Of a DNA stretch of 64,000 bases, positions 25,244-33,601 are shown one piece after another. The stretch is from Viridibacillus sp050278625 (GTDB taxonomy: Bacteria > Bacillota > Bacilli > Bacillales_A > Planococcaceae): the NCBI RefSeq assembly GCF_050278625.1, contig NZ_JBNNTI010000010.1, positions 34,840 through 98,839 of the forward strand, given 5' to 3'. Numbering within the stretch: the stretch's first letter is position 1; every line of letters begins with the position of its first letter. A program made the translations under genes and the position numbers. Below the pieces are notes generated by a model that did not search any database, was not told where the DNA came from, and worked only from the letters and a program-made list of their open reading frames with translations.

Positions 25244-25273
25244 GCCACTCAGTACTGAACTGTGTAGCTCTTT
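25244..25273 (+). repeat. 25-bp hairpin, right copy
   Basis: 25244-25268 matches 24949-24973 at 20 of 25 positions and is followed by TCTTTTTATG, so this copy could work as a terminator. It abuts the stop codon of hrtA on the opposite strand. Confidence 0.5.
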
Positions 25274-25960
25274 TTATGTTGTTCTTAATGCCAACTGTCC
25301 ATTCTTCATTTCATAGATTTTATCGCAATAAGATAAAATACTTTCATCGTGTGTCACCATCACAGCTGCTTTACTTTTTTCCTTTACCTCTTTTGCAATG
25401 AGTGCAACGATTTCGTTACTACGCTCAGAATCAAGGCTAGCAGTTGGTTCATCAGCAAGGATAATATCGGGATTGTTCATAAATGAGCGTGCAATCGCGA
25501 CACGTTGTTTTTCACCACCAGATAGATGCTGTACAAAGTGATTTGCGCGATGAGCAAGACCCACTGATTCTAATAATTCATCTGCTCTTTGTTGTGCTTC
25601 CTTATTCCAAGAGCCTGCAAGTTCAGCTACTAATTTAAGTTGATCTTTTACCTTTAAATAAGGAACTAGATTAGAAGCTTGGAATATATAGCCGATTGAA
25701 CGTAAGCGTACTTCTGCTTTTTGTGTGTCGTTATAGTGTGCTATATTTTCACCGTTAACGATCATTTCTCCGCCATCTGGGCTCAGAAGTGCGCCCGCAA
25801 TAGATAGTACTGTACTTTTACCTGAACCTGATGGACCGAGTATAGCAATAAGCTCACCTTTAATTGCTTGGAAATTGAGGTCGTGTAAAATCTCAATTTC
25901 CTGTTCACCGTCTTGAAATACTTTACGAATATTTTTTAGTTCTAACGGAATTTTAGCCAT
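25274..25960 (-). CDS. hrtA: HrtA-like ABC ATP-binding protein (haem efflux)
   Basis: A 228-residue ATPase of the MacB/LolD-like class. Walker A: ILGPSGSGKSTVLS; signature: LSGGEKQRVAIARSF; Walker B: DIILADEPTASLDS; H-loop in VMVTHDES. Its start shares one base with the stop of the FtsX-like permease gene (hrtB). With the HssRS-type two-component genes next to it, the set matches the HrtAB haem-toxicity exporter of Gram-positive bacteria. Confidence 0.85.
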   Translation of the reverse strand: MAKIPLELKNIRKVFQDGEQEIEILHDLNFQAIKGELIAILGPSGSGKSTVLSIAGALLSPDGGEMIVNGENIAHYNDTQKAEVRLRSIGYIFQASNLVPYLKVKDQLKLVAELAGSWNKEAQQRADELLESVGLAHRANHFVQHLSGGEKQRVAIARSFMNNPDIILADEPTASLDSERSNEIVALIAKEVKEKSKAAVMVTHDESILSYCDKIYEMKNGQLALRTT

Positions 25961-27051
25961 TATTCTGCCCTCCCCATAGCTTGTAACGGATCAGCTTTTA
26001 CAATGCTAGCACTTGATAGTAGCGCACCGAAAATTGACACGATAAATAATACACCAGAGAATAAAAGGATTAAGCCGAAGTCAAAGACAAATGGAATACC
26101 CTTTGGCATAATAACTTGCAAGATTGCAGCAAAACTGATTGCTGCACCAATGCTTACAATTGATAAAATAATTACTTGGATAATTGTAGAGCCAATGAGA
26201 AAACTATTTTTTGCACCAACTGCTTTTAAAACACCAAATTGGTTAACTTTTTGAATCGTAATAATATAGAAGAAAGCTGTTAAAACGAATACTGCTATTA
26301 TGATTAGAAATGCTAGCATCATGAATAATGAGCTTTGTTCAGCATCATAACCAGGTATACCTTTAATAACATTGCCTTTTTCTACCCAAACTCCACCTTT
26401 TATAGTAGATGAAACATCTTCTTGTAAATCTTTATTAGCATTCTTTATAACAATCGTGTTATAAGATATTTTTTGTTTTGTTGCGAAAATGTTTTCCCAG
26501 CTTTCTTTGTTTATAAAAGCTACGGATGTATGACTGAATGTTTGTTTTTCAGTAAAACCAACTACTGTATAAGTAATATCTGAGTTTTCTTCGTATAATT
26601 TATCGCCGATTTCAATTCCTTGTTTTTTTAATGAGTCATCGGCAACAATCGTTGGTTCTTTAGATGTTTTAATAATTGAGCCTTCAGTCACTTTGGGCAT
26701 AAGGAAGCTATTTGGGTCAATCCCCATCATGCTTACGTCAACTTTTTTATCTGAGTTTACTTCCTTTAAAGAAAGCATTTGTAAACCAACTGTTTGCAGA
26801 TTTTTATTGTCTTTTATTTTCGATAATACTTTTTCATCAAAGCGAGAGCGATCGAGGCGATTGTCTGCATCTTTGTCTAAATAAAATGCATGTGCATTCA
26901 TATTCTGAATAGAAGATGCGTTATCTGATGATAGACCGTTTGCCAATCCGCTAATGATAAACACCAACGCTGCAACGAAAAACATGATAAAACCAATCAA
27001 TAAATATCTAAGTTTGAAAAACCGAATTTCTTTTAATGAAAGAGAAAACAT
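25960..27051 (-). CDS. hrtB: HrtB-like ABC permease (haem efflux)
   Basis: The 363-residue product has an N-terminal membrane helix (about 12-35), a large extracytoplasmic domain (about 40-230) and three C-terminal helices, the MacB/FtsX permease layout. The opening MFSLSLKEIRFFKLRYLLIG resembles staphylococcal HrtB. HrtB dimers remove haem from the membrane with energy from HrtA. The start has AGGAGGATG upstream. Expression is probably driven by HssR from the direct repeat at 27100-27119. Confidence 0.85.
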   Translation of the reverse strand: MFSLSLKEIRFFKLRYLLIGFIMFFVAALVFIISGLANGLSSDNASSIQNMNAHAFYLDKDADNRLDRSRFDEKVLSKIKDNKNLQTVGLQMLSLKEVNSDKKVDVSMMGIDPNSFLMPKVTEGSIIKTSKEPTIVADDSLKKQGIEIGDKLYEENSDITYTVVGFTEKQTFSHTSVAFINKESWENIFATKQKISYNTIVIKNANKDLQEDVSSTIKGGVWVEKGNVIKGIPGYDAEQSSLFMMLAFLIIIAVFVLTAFFYIITIQKVNQFGVLKAVGAKNSFLIGSTIIQVIILSIVSIGAAISFAAILQVIMPKGIPFVFDFGLILLFSGVLFIVSIFGALLSSASIVKADPLQAMGRAE

Positions 27052-27099
27052 ATCTACTTCATCCTCCTGTTCTTAGTTACATCAATAATGTACATCTTG

Positions 27100-27119
27100 G
27101 ATATGAACGGAAGATGAAT
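27100..27119 (-). promoter_or_regulatory. HssR-type direct repeat in the hrtBA promoter
   Basis: Read on the minus strand, ATTCATCTT, two C, then GTTCATATC forms a direct repeat of two 9-mers with a 2-base spacer. The described staphylococcal HssR site is two GTTCATATT units with the same spacing; here 15 of 18 unit positions agree. A TACATT -10-like hexamer lies about 10 bases further downstream, 49 bases before the hrtB start. Confidence 0.75.
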
Positions 27120-27130
27120 AATAAATTACA

Positions 27131-27179
27131 AAAAAAGTCAGTTATTATTTATGGAAAAGTTCACAAGATAATAACTGAC
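27131..27179 (-). terminator. Terminator of hssRS
   Basis: GTCAGTTATTAT (27137-27148) pairs perfectly with ATAATAACTGAC (27168-27179); on the minus strand it is followed by seven T. It separates hssRS from the inducible hrtBA transcript. Confidence 0.88.
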
Positions 27180-27183
27180 AATA

Positions 27184-28563
27184 TTATTGAATGGGTAGTG
27201 TCACAGAAAAAATCGTACCTTTATTTTCTTCACTTATAACATCTATTTTCCCATTATGCAATTTAATGATAGATGAAACGATGGATAAACCAAGTCCAGA
27301 GCCTTCAACGGAATGGGTTCTTGAGGAATCTACGCGGTAGAACCGATCGAATATCCTATCAATTTCTTTCTCAGATAAACCTATCCCTTTATCTTGGAAA
27401 GTGACAATAATGGATGAATCATTTTTTGCTATTGCTATATCAATGCTACCATTTTCTTTATTGTACTTTATCGCATTAGTTAAAAGGTTGTCCCATACGG
27501 TGTTAAGTAGTAAGGGGTCACCTACTATTTCGAAATCTGGTAGAGAATAACTGAGCATAATTCCCTTTTCTCCAATAGCCCATTGATATTGGCGGACAAG
27601 TTCTTTAATTTGCTCTGCTACATTAAATGATTTTTTCTTCATAATATCTTCATTCTGATCTAAAGATGAGAGGAGTAGTAGTTGCTTGGTTAGAGTAGAG
27701 AGTCTTTCAATTTCTCCATTTATAACTGCAATATATTTTTCTTTATCTTCAGATGGCAGTTCATCTTTTCCTAATAAGTTTGTATATCCTTTAATATTCG
27801 AAAGTGGAGACTGGATATCATGGGAAATATTTGAGATGAATTCTTTTCGAATATCATCGAATTGTTCTAACTTATTTGCCATATGAGAGAAGCTATTTGC
27901 TAGCTTACCTAATTCATCACTTCGATTAATATCTAGCTCGACATTAAATTTCCCCTCGGCCAACGAGTTCGTCGCTTTTGTTAATTTAGTAATAGGTTTT
28001 ACTAAATATTTTGTACTGATGAGTACCATTAAAATACTTAGTATTATTGTTAAAGCAAATAGCCAACCAAATAAAATATGCATCTCATTGAAGAGTAATT
28101 TTATGTCTGGTCTAAGGAAGAGTGCATATTGTTTGTTATCATGTGTTAATGGTACTCCAATCGTATTTTTCAATTCATTTGCAAAAAAACCAGTAACAAA
28201 TGTTTCTTGTGGGAAATGAAGAAGTCCGTGGTAAATCTCATTGTTTAATACTTGATCTATTGTAGAATTTGGCAGTTCCTTTACACGAAAATCTGCTCCA
28301 AAATAAGTACCTTTTCGAGATGTATCAACCAAGTACAGTTGATAACCAATGAATGACAGGTTTTCGAGATAGTCCTTCAAGTCAGTGGTCGGATGTTTTT
28401 CTGCAAATTCAGCAATGTCTAAAGCGATTTGTGTATTCTTAGCATCGTTAAATGGTTTTAGCTTCTGTTGATAATATGTATTGGATATAAAGAATGATAG
28501 TACGCCACTTAGTAGCATAATACCAATCGTCAACATAATGAATTTAAAGTAGAGGGATCTCAT
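27184..28563 (-). CDS. hssS: HssS-like sensor histidine kinase
   Basis: A 459-residue membrane kinase. Two membrane helices (about 7-27 and 165-185) flank an extracytoplasmic sensor region; then HAMP (TKYLVKPITKLTKATNSL), the dimerisation/phosphoacceptor box FISNISHDIQSPLSNIKGY with the active His, and the ATPase domain with N box (NLLTNAIKYN), FQDKGIGLSE and GSGLGLSIVSSI. The gene overlaps the response regulator gene by 4 bp. In Staphylococcus HssS senses membrane haem stress. Confidence 0.88.
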   Translation of the reverse strand: MRSLYFKFIMLTIGIMLLSGVLSFFISNTYYQQKLKPFNDAKNTQIALDIAEFAEKHPTTDLKDYLENLSFIGYQLYLVDTSRKGTYFGADFRVKELPNSTIDQVLNNEIYHGLLHFPQETFVTGFFANELKNTIGVPLTHDNKQYALFLRPDIKLLFNEMHILFGWLFALTIILSILMVLISTKYLVKPITKLTKATNSLAEGKFNVELDINRSDELGKLANSFSHMANKLEQFDDIRKEFISNISHDIQSPLSNIKGYTNLLGKDELPSEDKEKYIAVINGEIERLSTLTKQLLLLSSLDQNEDIMKKKSFNVAEQIKELVRQYQWAIGEKGIMLSYSLPDFEIVGDPLLLNTVWDNLLTNAIKYNKENGSIDIAIAKNDSSIIVTFQDKGIGLSEKEIDRIFDRFYRVDSSRTHSVEGSGLGLSIVSSIIKLHNGKIDVISEENKGTIFSVTLPIQ

Positions 28564-29240
28564 ATACTTTTGTCCTCCAATAAGTAACCGATTCCGCGTA
28601 CAGTCTTAATATGAATGGCATCTGTTAAATCTGAAAAGCGCTCACGTAGCCGTTTAATATGAACATCGACCGTACGATCATCACCTGCAAAGTCTAATCC
28701 CCAAACTTGTTCAATTAAATGCTCCCTAGAAAATACTTGTTTAGGATGAGACATCAAAAAGTACATCAATTCAAATTCCTTCAATGGTAAAAATATTGTG
28801 CGATTGCCAATTTGCACCTCATAATTTGATTTATTTATTGAGAGGTCACCGAGTCGAACGATAGAATCATCGACTTGTTTATCGTAACGGCGTAATAATG
28901 CTTTAATACGAAATAGTAATTCTTGCGGTTCAAATGGCTTTACAAGATAATCATCCGTACCGGAATCATAACCTTTTTCCTTATCGGTAATTTGGTTTTT
29001 CGCAGTTAGTAAGATGACAGGGATATCATACTGCTGACGTATTTCTTTTGTTAAAGAATAGCCATCCATATAGGGCATCATCACATCGATAACTGCTAAA
29101 TCACAGAGCACACCTTTAAGAATGCGCAATGCTTCCATACCATCATTTGCTTTATATACATGGTATCCAGTATCTTGTAAATGCACCTCTACCAAATTTA
29201 GAATATTTACATCATCATCCACAATTAAAATATTGGTCAT
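28560..29240 (-). CDS. hssR: HssR-like response regulator
   Basis: The 226-residue OmpR-type regulator. Receiver domain: acidic pocket IVDDD, phosphoacceptor Asp in AVIDVMMPYMDG, and Lys in DYLVKPFEPQ. C-terminal winged helix from residue about 130 (EFELMYFLMSHPKQVFSREH, DDRTVDVHIKRLRERF, TVRGIGYLL). Sequence parallels to staphylococcal HssR are strong (SGTDDY and VWGxDFAGDDRTVDVHIKRL). It should activate hrtBA from the direct repeat at 27100. TTGGAGGGG precedes the ATG. Confidence 0.9.
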   Translation of the reverse strand: MTNILIVDDDVNILNLVEVHLQDTGYHVYKANDGMEALRILKGVLCDLAVIDVMMPYMDGYSLTKEIRQQYDIPVILLTAKNQITDKEKGYDSGTDDYLVKPFEPQELLFRIKALLRRYDKQVDDSIVRLGDLSINKSNYEVQIGNRTIFLPLKEFELMYFLMSHPKQVFSREHLIEQVWGLDFAGDDRTVDVHIKRLRERFSDLTDAIHIKTVRGIGYLLEDKSI

Positions 29241-29338
29241 TTATTTTGCCCCTCCAATTTATAACAATCCCTTTGAATAATAATCATATAGTACTTCAGT
29301 AGATAATTGAAATCAAAAGAATAATTCATCTATCTTTG

Positions 29339-29390
29339 TTGACATGAAACCAAATGGTTGTATATAATCTTGATACGAAACCAAATGGTT
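29339..29390 (+). promoter_or_regulatory. Promoter with two ArsR-type operators
   Basis: TTGACA (29339-29344), an 18-base spacer and TATAAT (29363-29368) form a near-consensus promoter. Identical palindromes AACCAAATGGTT lie in the spacer (29348-29359) and downstream of the -10 (29379-29390), with the flanks GAAACCAAATGGTT and TATAT also repeated; centre spacing is 31 bp, three helical turns. The placement is ideal for repression by the ArsR protein encoded second in this operon. Confidence 0.85.
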
Positions 29391-29421
29391 ATATATTAGT
29401 AATAGAAAAAGGAGAATATCA

Positions 29422-29856
29422 ATGACAAACAATAAGCAAGAGACATTACAAGATATTAAACAAACAGTATTAGTTAATGCGCCAATTCAAAAGGTATGGG
29501 ATTATGTATCGACTGCAGAAGGAATTGAAGCCTGGTTTATGCCAAATAATTTTAAATTAGAAAAAGGTCATGAGTTCCAAATACAATCGCCATTCGGACC
29601 TTCACCATGTAAAGTAATTGAAATCGATGAACCGAATCGATTATCTTTCGAATGGGATACTGATGGCTGGTTTGTAACTTTCATTTTAAAAGCATTAGGA
29701 GAGAAAACGGAATTTACGCTTATTCACGGTGGATGGAAGTATCCTGATACTATTGTAACCAAAGCTCAACAACCGAGTGCAATTATTCGAGACACTATGG
29801 AACAAGGTTGGGTTGGAATTGTTCAGCATAAATTCAAACAAGCGGTTGAAGGATAA
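29422..29856 (+). CDS. SRPBCC (AHSA1-like) domain protein
   Basis: A 144-residue protein of the START-like/AHSA1 superfamily: opening VLVNAPIQKVWDYVSTAEGIE, central PCKVIEIDEPNRLSFEWDTD and the C-terminal helix. These domains bind hydrophobic small molecules. AAAGGAG precedes the ATG. It is followed after two bases by an ArsR-family gene, a very common pairing in which the regulator represses its own operon; the ligand is unknown. Confidence 0.9.
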   Translation: MTNNKQETLQDIKQTVLVNAPIQKVWDYVSTAEGIEAWFMPNNFKLEKGHEFQIQSPFGPSPCKVIEIDEPNRLSFEWDTDGWFVTFILKALGEKTEFTLIHGGWKYPDTIVTKAQQPSAIIRDTMEQGWVGIVQHKFKQAVEG

Positions 29857-29858
29857 GT

Positions 29859-30194
29859 ATGTCAGCTGCAGAAAAGTATGATGTGTTCCAAGCAATAGCT
29901 GATCCAACTCGTAGGGAAGTGCTAAAATTATTAGCTACAAAGGAAAGGTCTATAGCAGAAATTACTACTCATTTTGATATGAGCCGTACAGCAATTTCTA
30001 AGCATCTTCATGTACTTGCAGATGCTGAACTTGTTAGCGGTTTAAAAGTAGGTAGAGAGAAAATCTACATGCTTCAACCAGAACCGTTAACAGAATTGAA
30101 ACAATGGCTAGCCTTCTATGAGCAATTTTGGAATAACAAGTTAACAAAACTAAAGTACGTGGTAGAAAATGAGGCTATAACAGATACAGAATAA
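29859..30194 (+). CDS. ArsR/SmtB-family regulator (SdpR-like)
   Basis: A 111-residue winged-helix repressor: FQAIADPTRREVLKLLAT, then the recognition segment ITTHFDMSRTAISKHLHVL and wing ADAELVSGLKVGREKIYML. It has none of the cysteine metal sites of ArsR/CadC, which fits the SdpR-like, SRPBCC-linked group. The two AACCAAATGGTT palindromes in the promoter are its likely binding sites (inference). Confidence 0.92.
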   Translation: MSAAEKYDVFQAIADPTRREVLKLLATKERSIAEITTHFDMSRTAISKHLHVLADAELVSGLKVGREKIYMLQPEPLTELKQWLAFYEQFWNNKLTKLKYVVENEAITDTE

Positions 30195-30250
30195 TTGGCA
30201 AATGTAAAAGCTATTCATCTGAAAGTAAGAGAAGTGAAAGGATGGGGAAA

Positions 30251-30643
30251 ATGACAAAAGTGACACCGTTTTTAATGTTTCAAGGGAATGCTGAGGAAGC
30301 CATGAATTATTATGTTTCTTTAATTCCAGATTCAAAAGCTCTACATATTACCCGTTATGGGGCTAATGAAACTGGAACTGAGGGTAGTGTAATGAAAGCT
30401 GCATTTTCATTGAAAGGGCAGGAGATTTTGTGTATCGATAGTAATATACAACATGATTTTACTTTTACACCATCATTTTCGCTCTATATTACTTGTGATT
30501 CAGAAAAGGAAATAGATTATTTATACGGCAAATTATCTGATGGGGGTAGTGAGTTAATGCCATTAGATAATTATGGCTTTAGCAAAAAATTCGGTTGGCT
30601 AGTCGACCAATTCGGTGTTTCTTGGCAACTTACATTTGTGTAA
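30251..30643 (+). CDS. PhnB-like VOC family protein
   Basis: A 130-residue protein of the PhnB/3-demethylubiquinone-9-methyltransferase-like VOC group: MTKVTPFLMFQGNAEEAMNY at the start, LKGQEILCIDSN in the middle and the closing SKKFGWLVDQFGVSWQLTF. ATG 30251 is preferred since GGATGGGG serves as ribosome site; ATG 30242 is in frame. It probably belongs to the same operon as the SRPBCC and ArsR genes (56 bp gap). Function unknown. Confidence 0.88.
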   Translation: MTKVTPFLMFQGNAEEAMNYYVSLIPDSKALHITRYGANETGTEGSVMKAAFSLKGQEILCIDSNIQHDFTFTPSFSLYITCDSEKEIDYLYGKLSDGGSELMPLDNYGFSKKFGWLVDQFGVSWQLTFV

Positions 30644-30714
30644 TTGTGTAATAATTTAAAAAGCATTTTAATAGGCATGAGCTTTAATTGTTGGAAAGGT
30701 ATATATTAAAAGAA

Positions 30715-30751
30715 GTCTGCCCATGCGGTAAGTTATGGGCAGACCTTTTTT
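30715..30751 (+). terminator. Rho-independent terminator
   Basis: GTCTGCCCAT (30715-30724) pairs perfectly with ATGGGCAGAC (30735-30744), followed by CTTTTTTC. Confidence 0.9.
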
Positions 30752-30756
30752 CATTA

Positions 30757-30985
30757 TCAGACTTGCATGAGAGCTCTATCTTTTCGACCGTGTAGAACAT
30801 AGTATAGAACGATTGAAATTAAGATCACTATTACCATTGAAAGAAATAGATGACGATAGCCAATTATAGGTACTAGGAAGCCAAGTAAATAAGGTCCTAC
30901 ACCAAGACCGAAATCGAAAAGCAAGCGCTTGGGCAATGGAATTAAAGTTACCATAGCCTTGACCAATCAATGCGGCAGCTATTCC
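30757..30985 (-). pseudogene. MFS transporter C-terminal remnant with internal deletion
   Basis: On the minus strand AALIGQGYGNFNSIAQALA (from about 30980) is joined, in a different frame, to FDFGLGVGPYLLGFLVPIIG and the last helix ending in a stop at 30757. In intact drug-type MFS proteins these segments are separated by about 20 residues, so an internal deletion plus frameshift has occurred. No N-terminal part is present upstream: the tyrosine phosphatase promoter begins there. Confidence 0.65.
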
Positions 30986-31053
30986 TTCTTACTTTGAAAA
31001 ATGCTACTCTGATAATATAGAATATTCTAATATTAAAGAGAGTGGGATGTAAT

Positions 31054-31836
31054 ATGTCTATAGATAATGGAAATCGCGTGTTACCGTTTGAACAGGTTGT
31101 AAACTTTAGAGATATGGGAGGATACCCTGCAATAGGTGGTCGCAAAGTGAAATATGGGCTGTTTTATCGTTCCGGTGAATTACATAAAATGACTACAGCT
31201 GATTATGAGCTTCTTGATTCACTAGGAATTAAGACAATCTTCGATTATCGAGATGATCGGGAGGCGGAGGCTAAGCCGGATCCGCAATTTGAAAATGTTC
31301 ACAACGAGCGTATTCCTGCAAAGGGTGATATAGGCTTTAAAATGCCAACCTCTTCTTTAAAGGACATGGATAATCGAGCATTTCTACAAACTGTGAATGC
31401 TGAAGTATTTACAAAGCTCTATGCACATTTACCTTTGAATAATCCTTCGTATAAGCGTTTGATGGACATCATTCAAGACCCTGAAAATCTTGGCCTATTA
31501 CATCATTGTGCGGTAGGGAAGGATCGCACAGGTGTGGGTGGTGCACTTATTTTACTTGCATTAGGTGTAGATGAGAAAAATGTGATGCAAGATTATTTAA
31601 TAACTAATGATTGTATGAAGCCGGTACAAGATGCGATGATTCCTGTATTATCGCAACATTTAAATGAGGAACAATTACAGCATTTTGGTGATATCATGAG
31701 CGCTAAAGAGCGGTATTTACAAGCTACTTTTGATGTGATTAAAGAATGTTATGGAGATTATAATATATTCTTTGAAAAAGAATTTGGTCTGACAAAGGAA
31801 AAAAGAAAAGCATTACAAGACTATTGTTTGGAATAA
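31054..31836 (+). CDS. Tyrosine-protein phosphatase (DSP/PTP family)
   Basis: A 260-residue protein similar to bacterial PtpB/IphP-type phosphatases. The opening VVNFRDMGGYPAIGGRKVKY with LFYRSGELHKM is the characteristic N-terminal block, and the catalytic P-loop is HHCAVGKDRTGVGGALIL (nucleophile Cys, invariant Arg). The start ATG 31054 follows GAGAGTGGG; ATG 31042 is in frame but sits in that site. Probably acts on phosphotyrosine or phosphoinositide-like substrates. Monocistronic. Confidence 0.9.
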   Translation: MSIDNGNRVLPFEQVVNFRDMGGYPAIGGRKVKYGLFYRSGELHKMTTADYELLDSLGIKTIFDYRDDREAEAKPDPQFENVHNERIPAKGDIGFKMPTSSLKDMDNRAFLQTVNAEVFTKLYAHLPLNNPSYKRLMDIIQDPENLGLLHHCAVGKDRTGVGGALILLALGVDEKNVMQDYLITNDCMKPVQDAMIPVLSQHLNEEQLQHFGDIMSAKERYLQATFDVIKECYGDYNIFFEKEFGLTKEKRKALQDYCLE

Positions 31837-31853
31837 TTTTATAAGGCTATATT

Positions 31854-31897
31854 AAAATCCCCTATTACCAGAAATTAATAAGGTAATAGGGGATTTT
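31854..31897. terminator. Bidirectional terminator
   Basis: AAAATCCCCTATTACC (31854-31869) pairs perfectly with GGTAATAGGGGATTTT (31882-31897). It serves both the phosphatase gene and the convergent chemoreceptor gene, which ends at 31904. Confidence 0.92.
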
Positions 31898-31903
31898 AAT
31901 ATT

Positions 31904-33601
31904 TTAGATTTTAAATTTATGAACGGTACGGTGTAGCGTTTCAGCCATCTGAGCAAGATTATTTGAAGAAGTGGTGATTTCTTCGATGCTTGCAGATTGT
32001 TCTTCTGAAGCCGCAGCTACATTTTGAATACTACTTGATGTTTCGACAGAAATGACGCTTACCTGGTCCATTGACTGGGCAATATCTTCAACACCCTTAT
32101 TCATATTCTCAATGGCGTTATTCACTTCGGTCATTTGAGTATTTACTTGCTCTACAGATGTCACAATGTTCTCAAAAGCTTCGCCTGCATTTTCGAATGT
32201 TGTGGCACTGTCTCTTAAGTTGTCATAGCTAATAGCCATTGATTCGGCAGCGTCTGTTGAATCGGTTTGTATTGTTTCAATCCGAGTTCTGATTTCATTT
32301 GCTGCATCACGAGACTGTTCAGCTAACTTACGAACTTCATGTGCAACTACAGCAAATCCTTTACCGTGATCACCTGCACGAGCTGCTTCAATTGAAGCAT
32401 TTAAAGCTAGTAAGTTTGTTTGATCTGTAATTTCTGTTATGAGTGTCACGATATTACCGATTTCTTTTGTATTATCGCTTAGTCGATTCACTACTGCTGA
32501 TGTTTCTTGAATGGCGTCATAGGTAGTGTTCATCTTCTCTACAGCATTGTTGATAATCGTATTTCCACTTGTCGCAATTTGAGAAGTTTCTTGCGCTTTG
32601 GCAGATGCGTCCTCAGTACTTGAAGCGATTTGATTCATTTTGGTAGAAATCGTCGCAACGGTAGTATTCATCTCTTCTACAGAGTTTGTTTGCGTTTCTG
32701 AACCAGCCGCAACCTCTTGCATTGATTCAGTAATTTGCTTAATCGATTCATTTGTTTGTTCAGAACTAGCAGTAAGTTCCTCAGAAGTTGCAGCAACCTG
32801 CTCTGCATTTTCTGCAATTGAAGTGATTAAAGATCGTAAATCGGTTGCCATTTTATGAACGCCTTCGGACAATTGTGCAACCTCATCTTGTCCTTTAGTC
32901 TTTAAACGCTCCAATGTTAGATTACCTTTTGCAATCTCCTCCACATATTTTACAACTGAAACGATAGGAGTTGTAATGCGTTTACTAATGATGTAAGCGA
33001 TAATTGCCCCAAGTACTACGAAGATTAGAGTCAAGCCAAAGCTAATCATTAATACTTGTGATTGGAGAGATGAAATAAAGGAAGCATCCATATCAATCCC
33101 GAAAATAATATCCGTGCCTTCAAATGGAACAAATATAGATTTATGGACACCAAACTCGTCTTTGTAAATATCACCAGTTTGAGCTTTTTGGTTTTTAAGG
33201 GCCTTAAACATATCATCATTAAAAGTATAGCTTTTATTACGATCATCGGTATTACTTAAAGCAATAATATGCTCCTTACCATTTGAGTTTGAGAGAACGT
33301 ATGTATTTTCAACACCAAACTCTTTTTGTTTTTCATTTAAAATCTTAACTAACTTTTCGTAATTTGCGTTATTATCATTGTCTGCGCTAGTAACAAGTTC
33401 AGTGTCTAGGTCAGACATAATTTCACCTGATATTAAAGTAAGGCTTTTCTCAAATTGAACAATAACATAGTTGTTAATGACGTGTGTTGAAAATGAATAC
33501 AATGCAATACTGAAAATGATTGAGAAAATCGCAATTGGTACTACAAAACTAAATATATATTTATACAAAATTGAGCTTTTGAATTTAGTAAACAAGTTCA
33601 A
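31904..33601 (-). CDS. Methyl-accepting chemotaxis protein coupled to a decarboxylase gene
   Basis: A 565-residue chemoreceptor. Membrane helices at about 15-38 and 180-205 flank an extracytoplasmic sensor of about 140 residues (NTYVLSNSNGKEHIIALS, Cache-like); then HAMP (SKRITTPIVSVVKYVEEI) and the cytoplasmic signalling tip QTNLLALNASIEAARAGDHG. The start is TTG 33601 with GGAGG nine bases upstream, and both lie inside the end of the preceding decarboxylase gene: the two frames overlap by 17 bases. Such overlap implies translational coupling and a common operon. The tip carries NASIEAARAGDHG, not the NAAIEAARAGEHG of the first receptor. Confidence 0.93.
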   Translation of the reverse strand: MNLFTKFKSSILYKYIFSFVVPIAIFSIIFSIALYSFSTHVINNYVIVQFEKSLTLISGEIMSDLDTELVTSADNDNNANYEKLVKILNEKQKEFGVENTYVLSNSNGKEHIIALSNTDDRNKSYTFNDDMFKALKNQKAQTGDIYKDEFGVHKSIFVPFEGTDIIFGIDMDASFISSLQSQVLMISFGLTLIFVVLGAIIAYIISKRITTPIVSVVKYVEEIAKGNLTLERLKTKGQDEVAQLSEGVHKMATDLRSLITSIAENAEQVAATSEELTASSEQTNESIKQITESMQEVAAGSETQTNSVEEMNTTVATISTKMNQIASSTEDASAKAQETSQIATSGNTIINNAVEKMNTTYDAIQETSAVVNRLSDNTKEIGNIVTLITEITDQTNLLALNASIEAARAGDHGKGFAVVAHEVRKLAEQSRDAANEIRTRIETIQTDSTDAAESMAISYDNLRDSATTFENAGEAFENIVTSVEQVNTQMTEVNNAIENMNKGVEDIAQSMDQVSVISVETSSSIQNVAAASEEQSASIEEITTSSNNLAQMAETLHRTVHKFKI

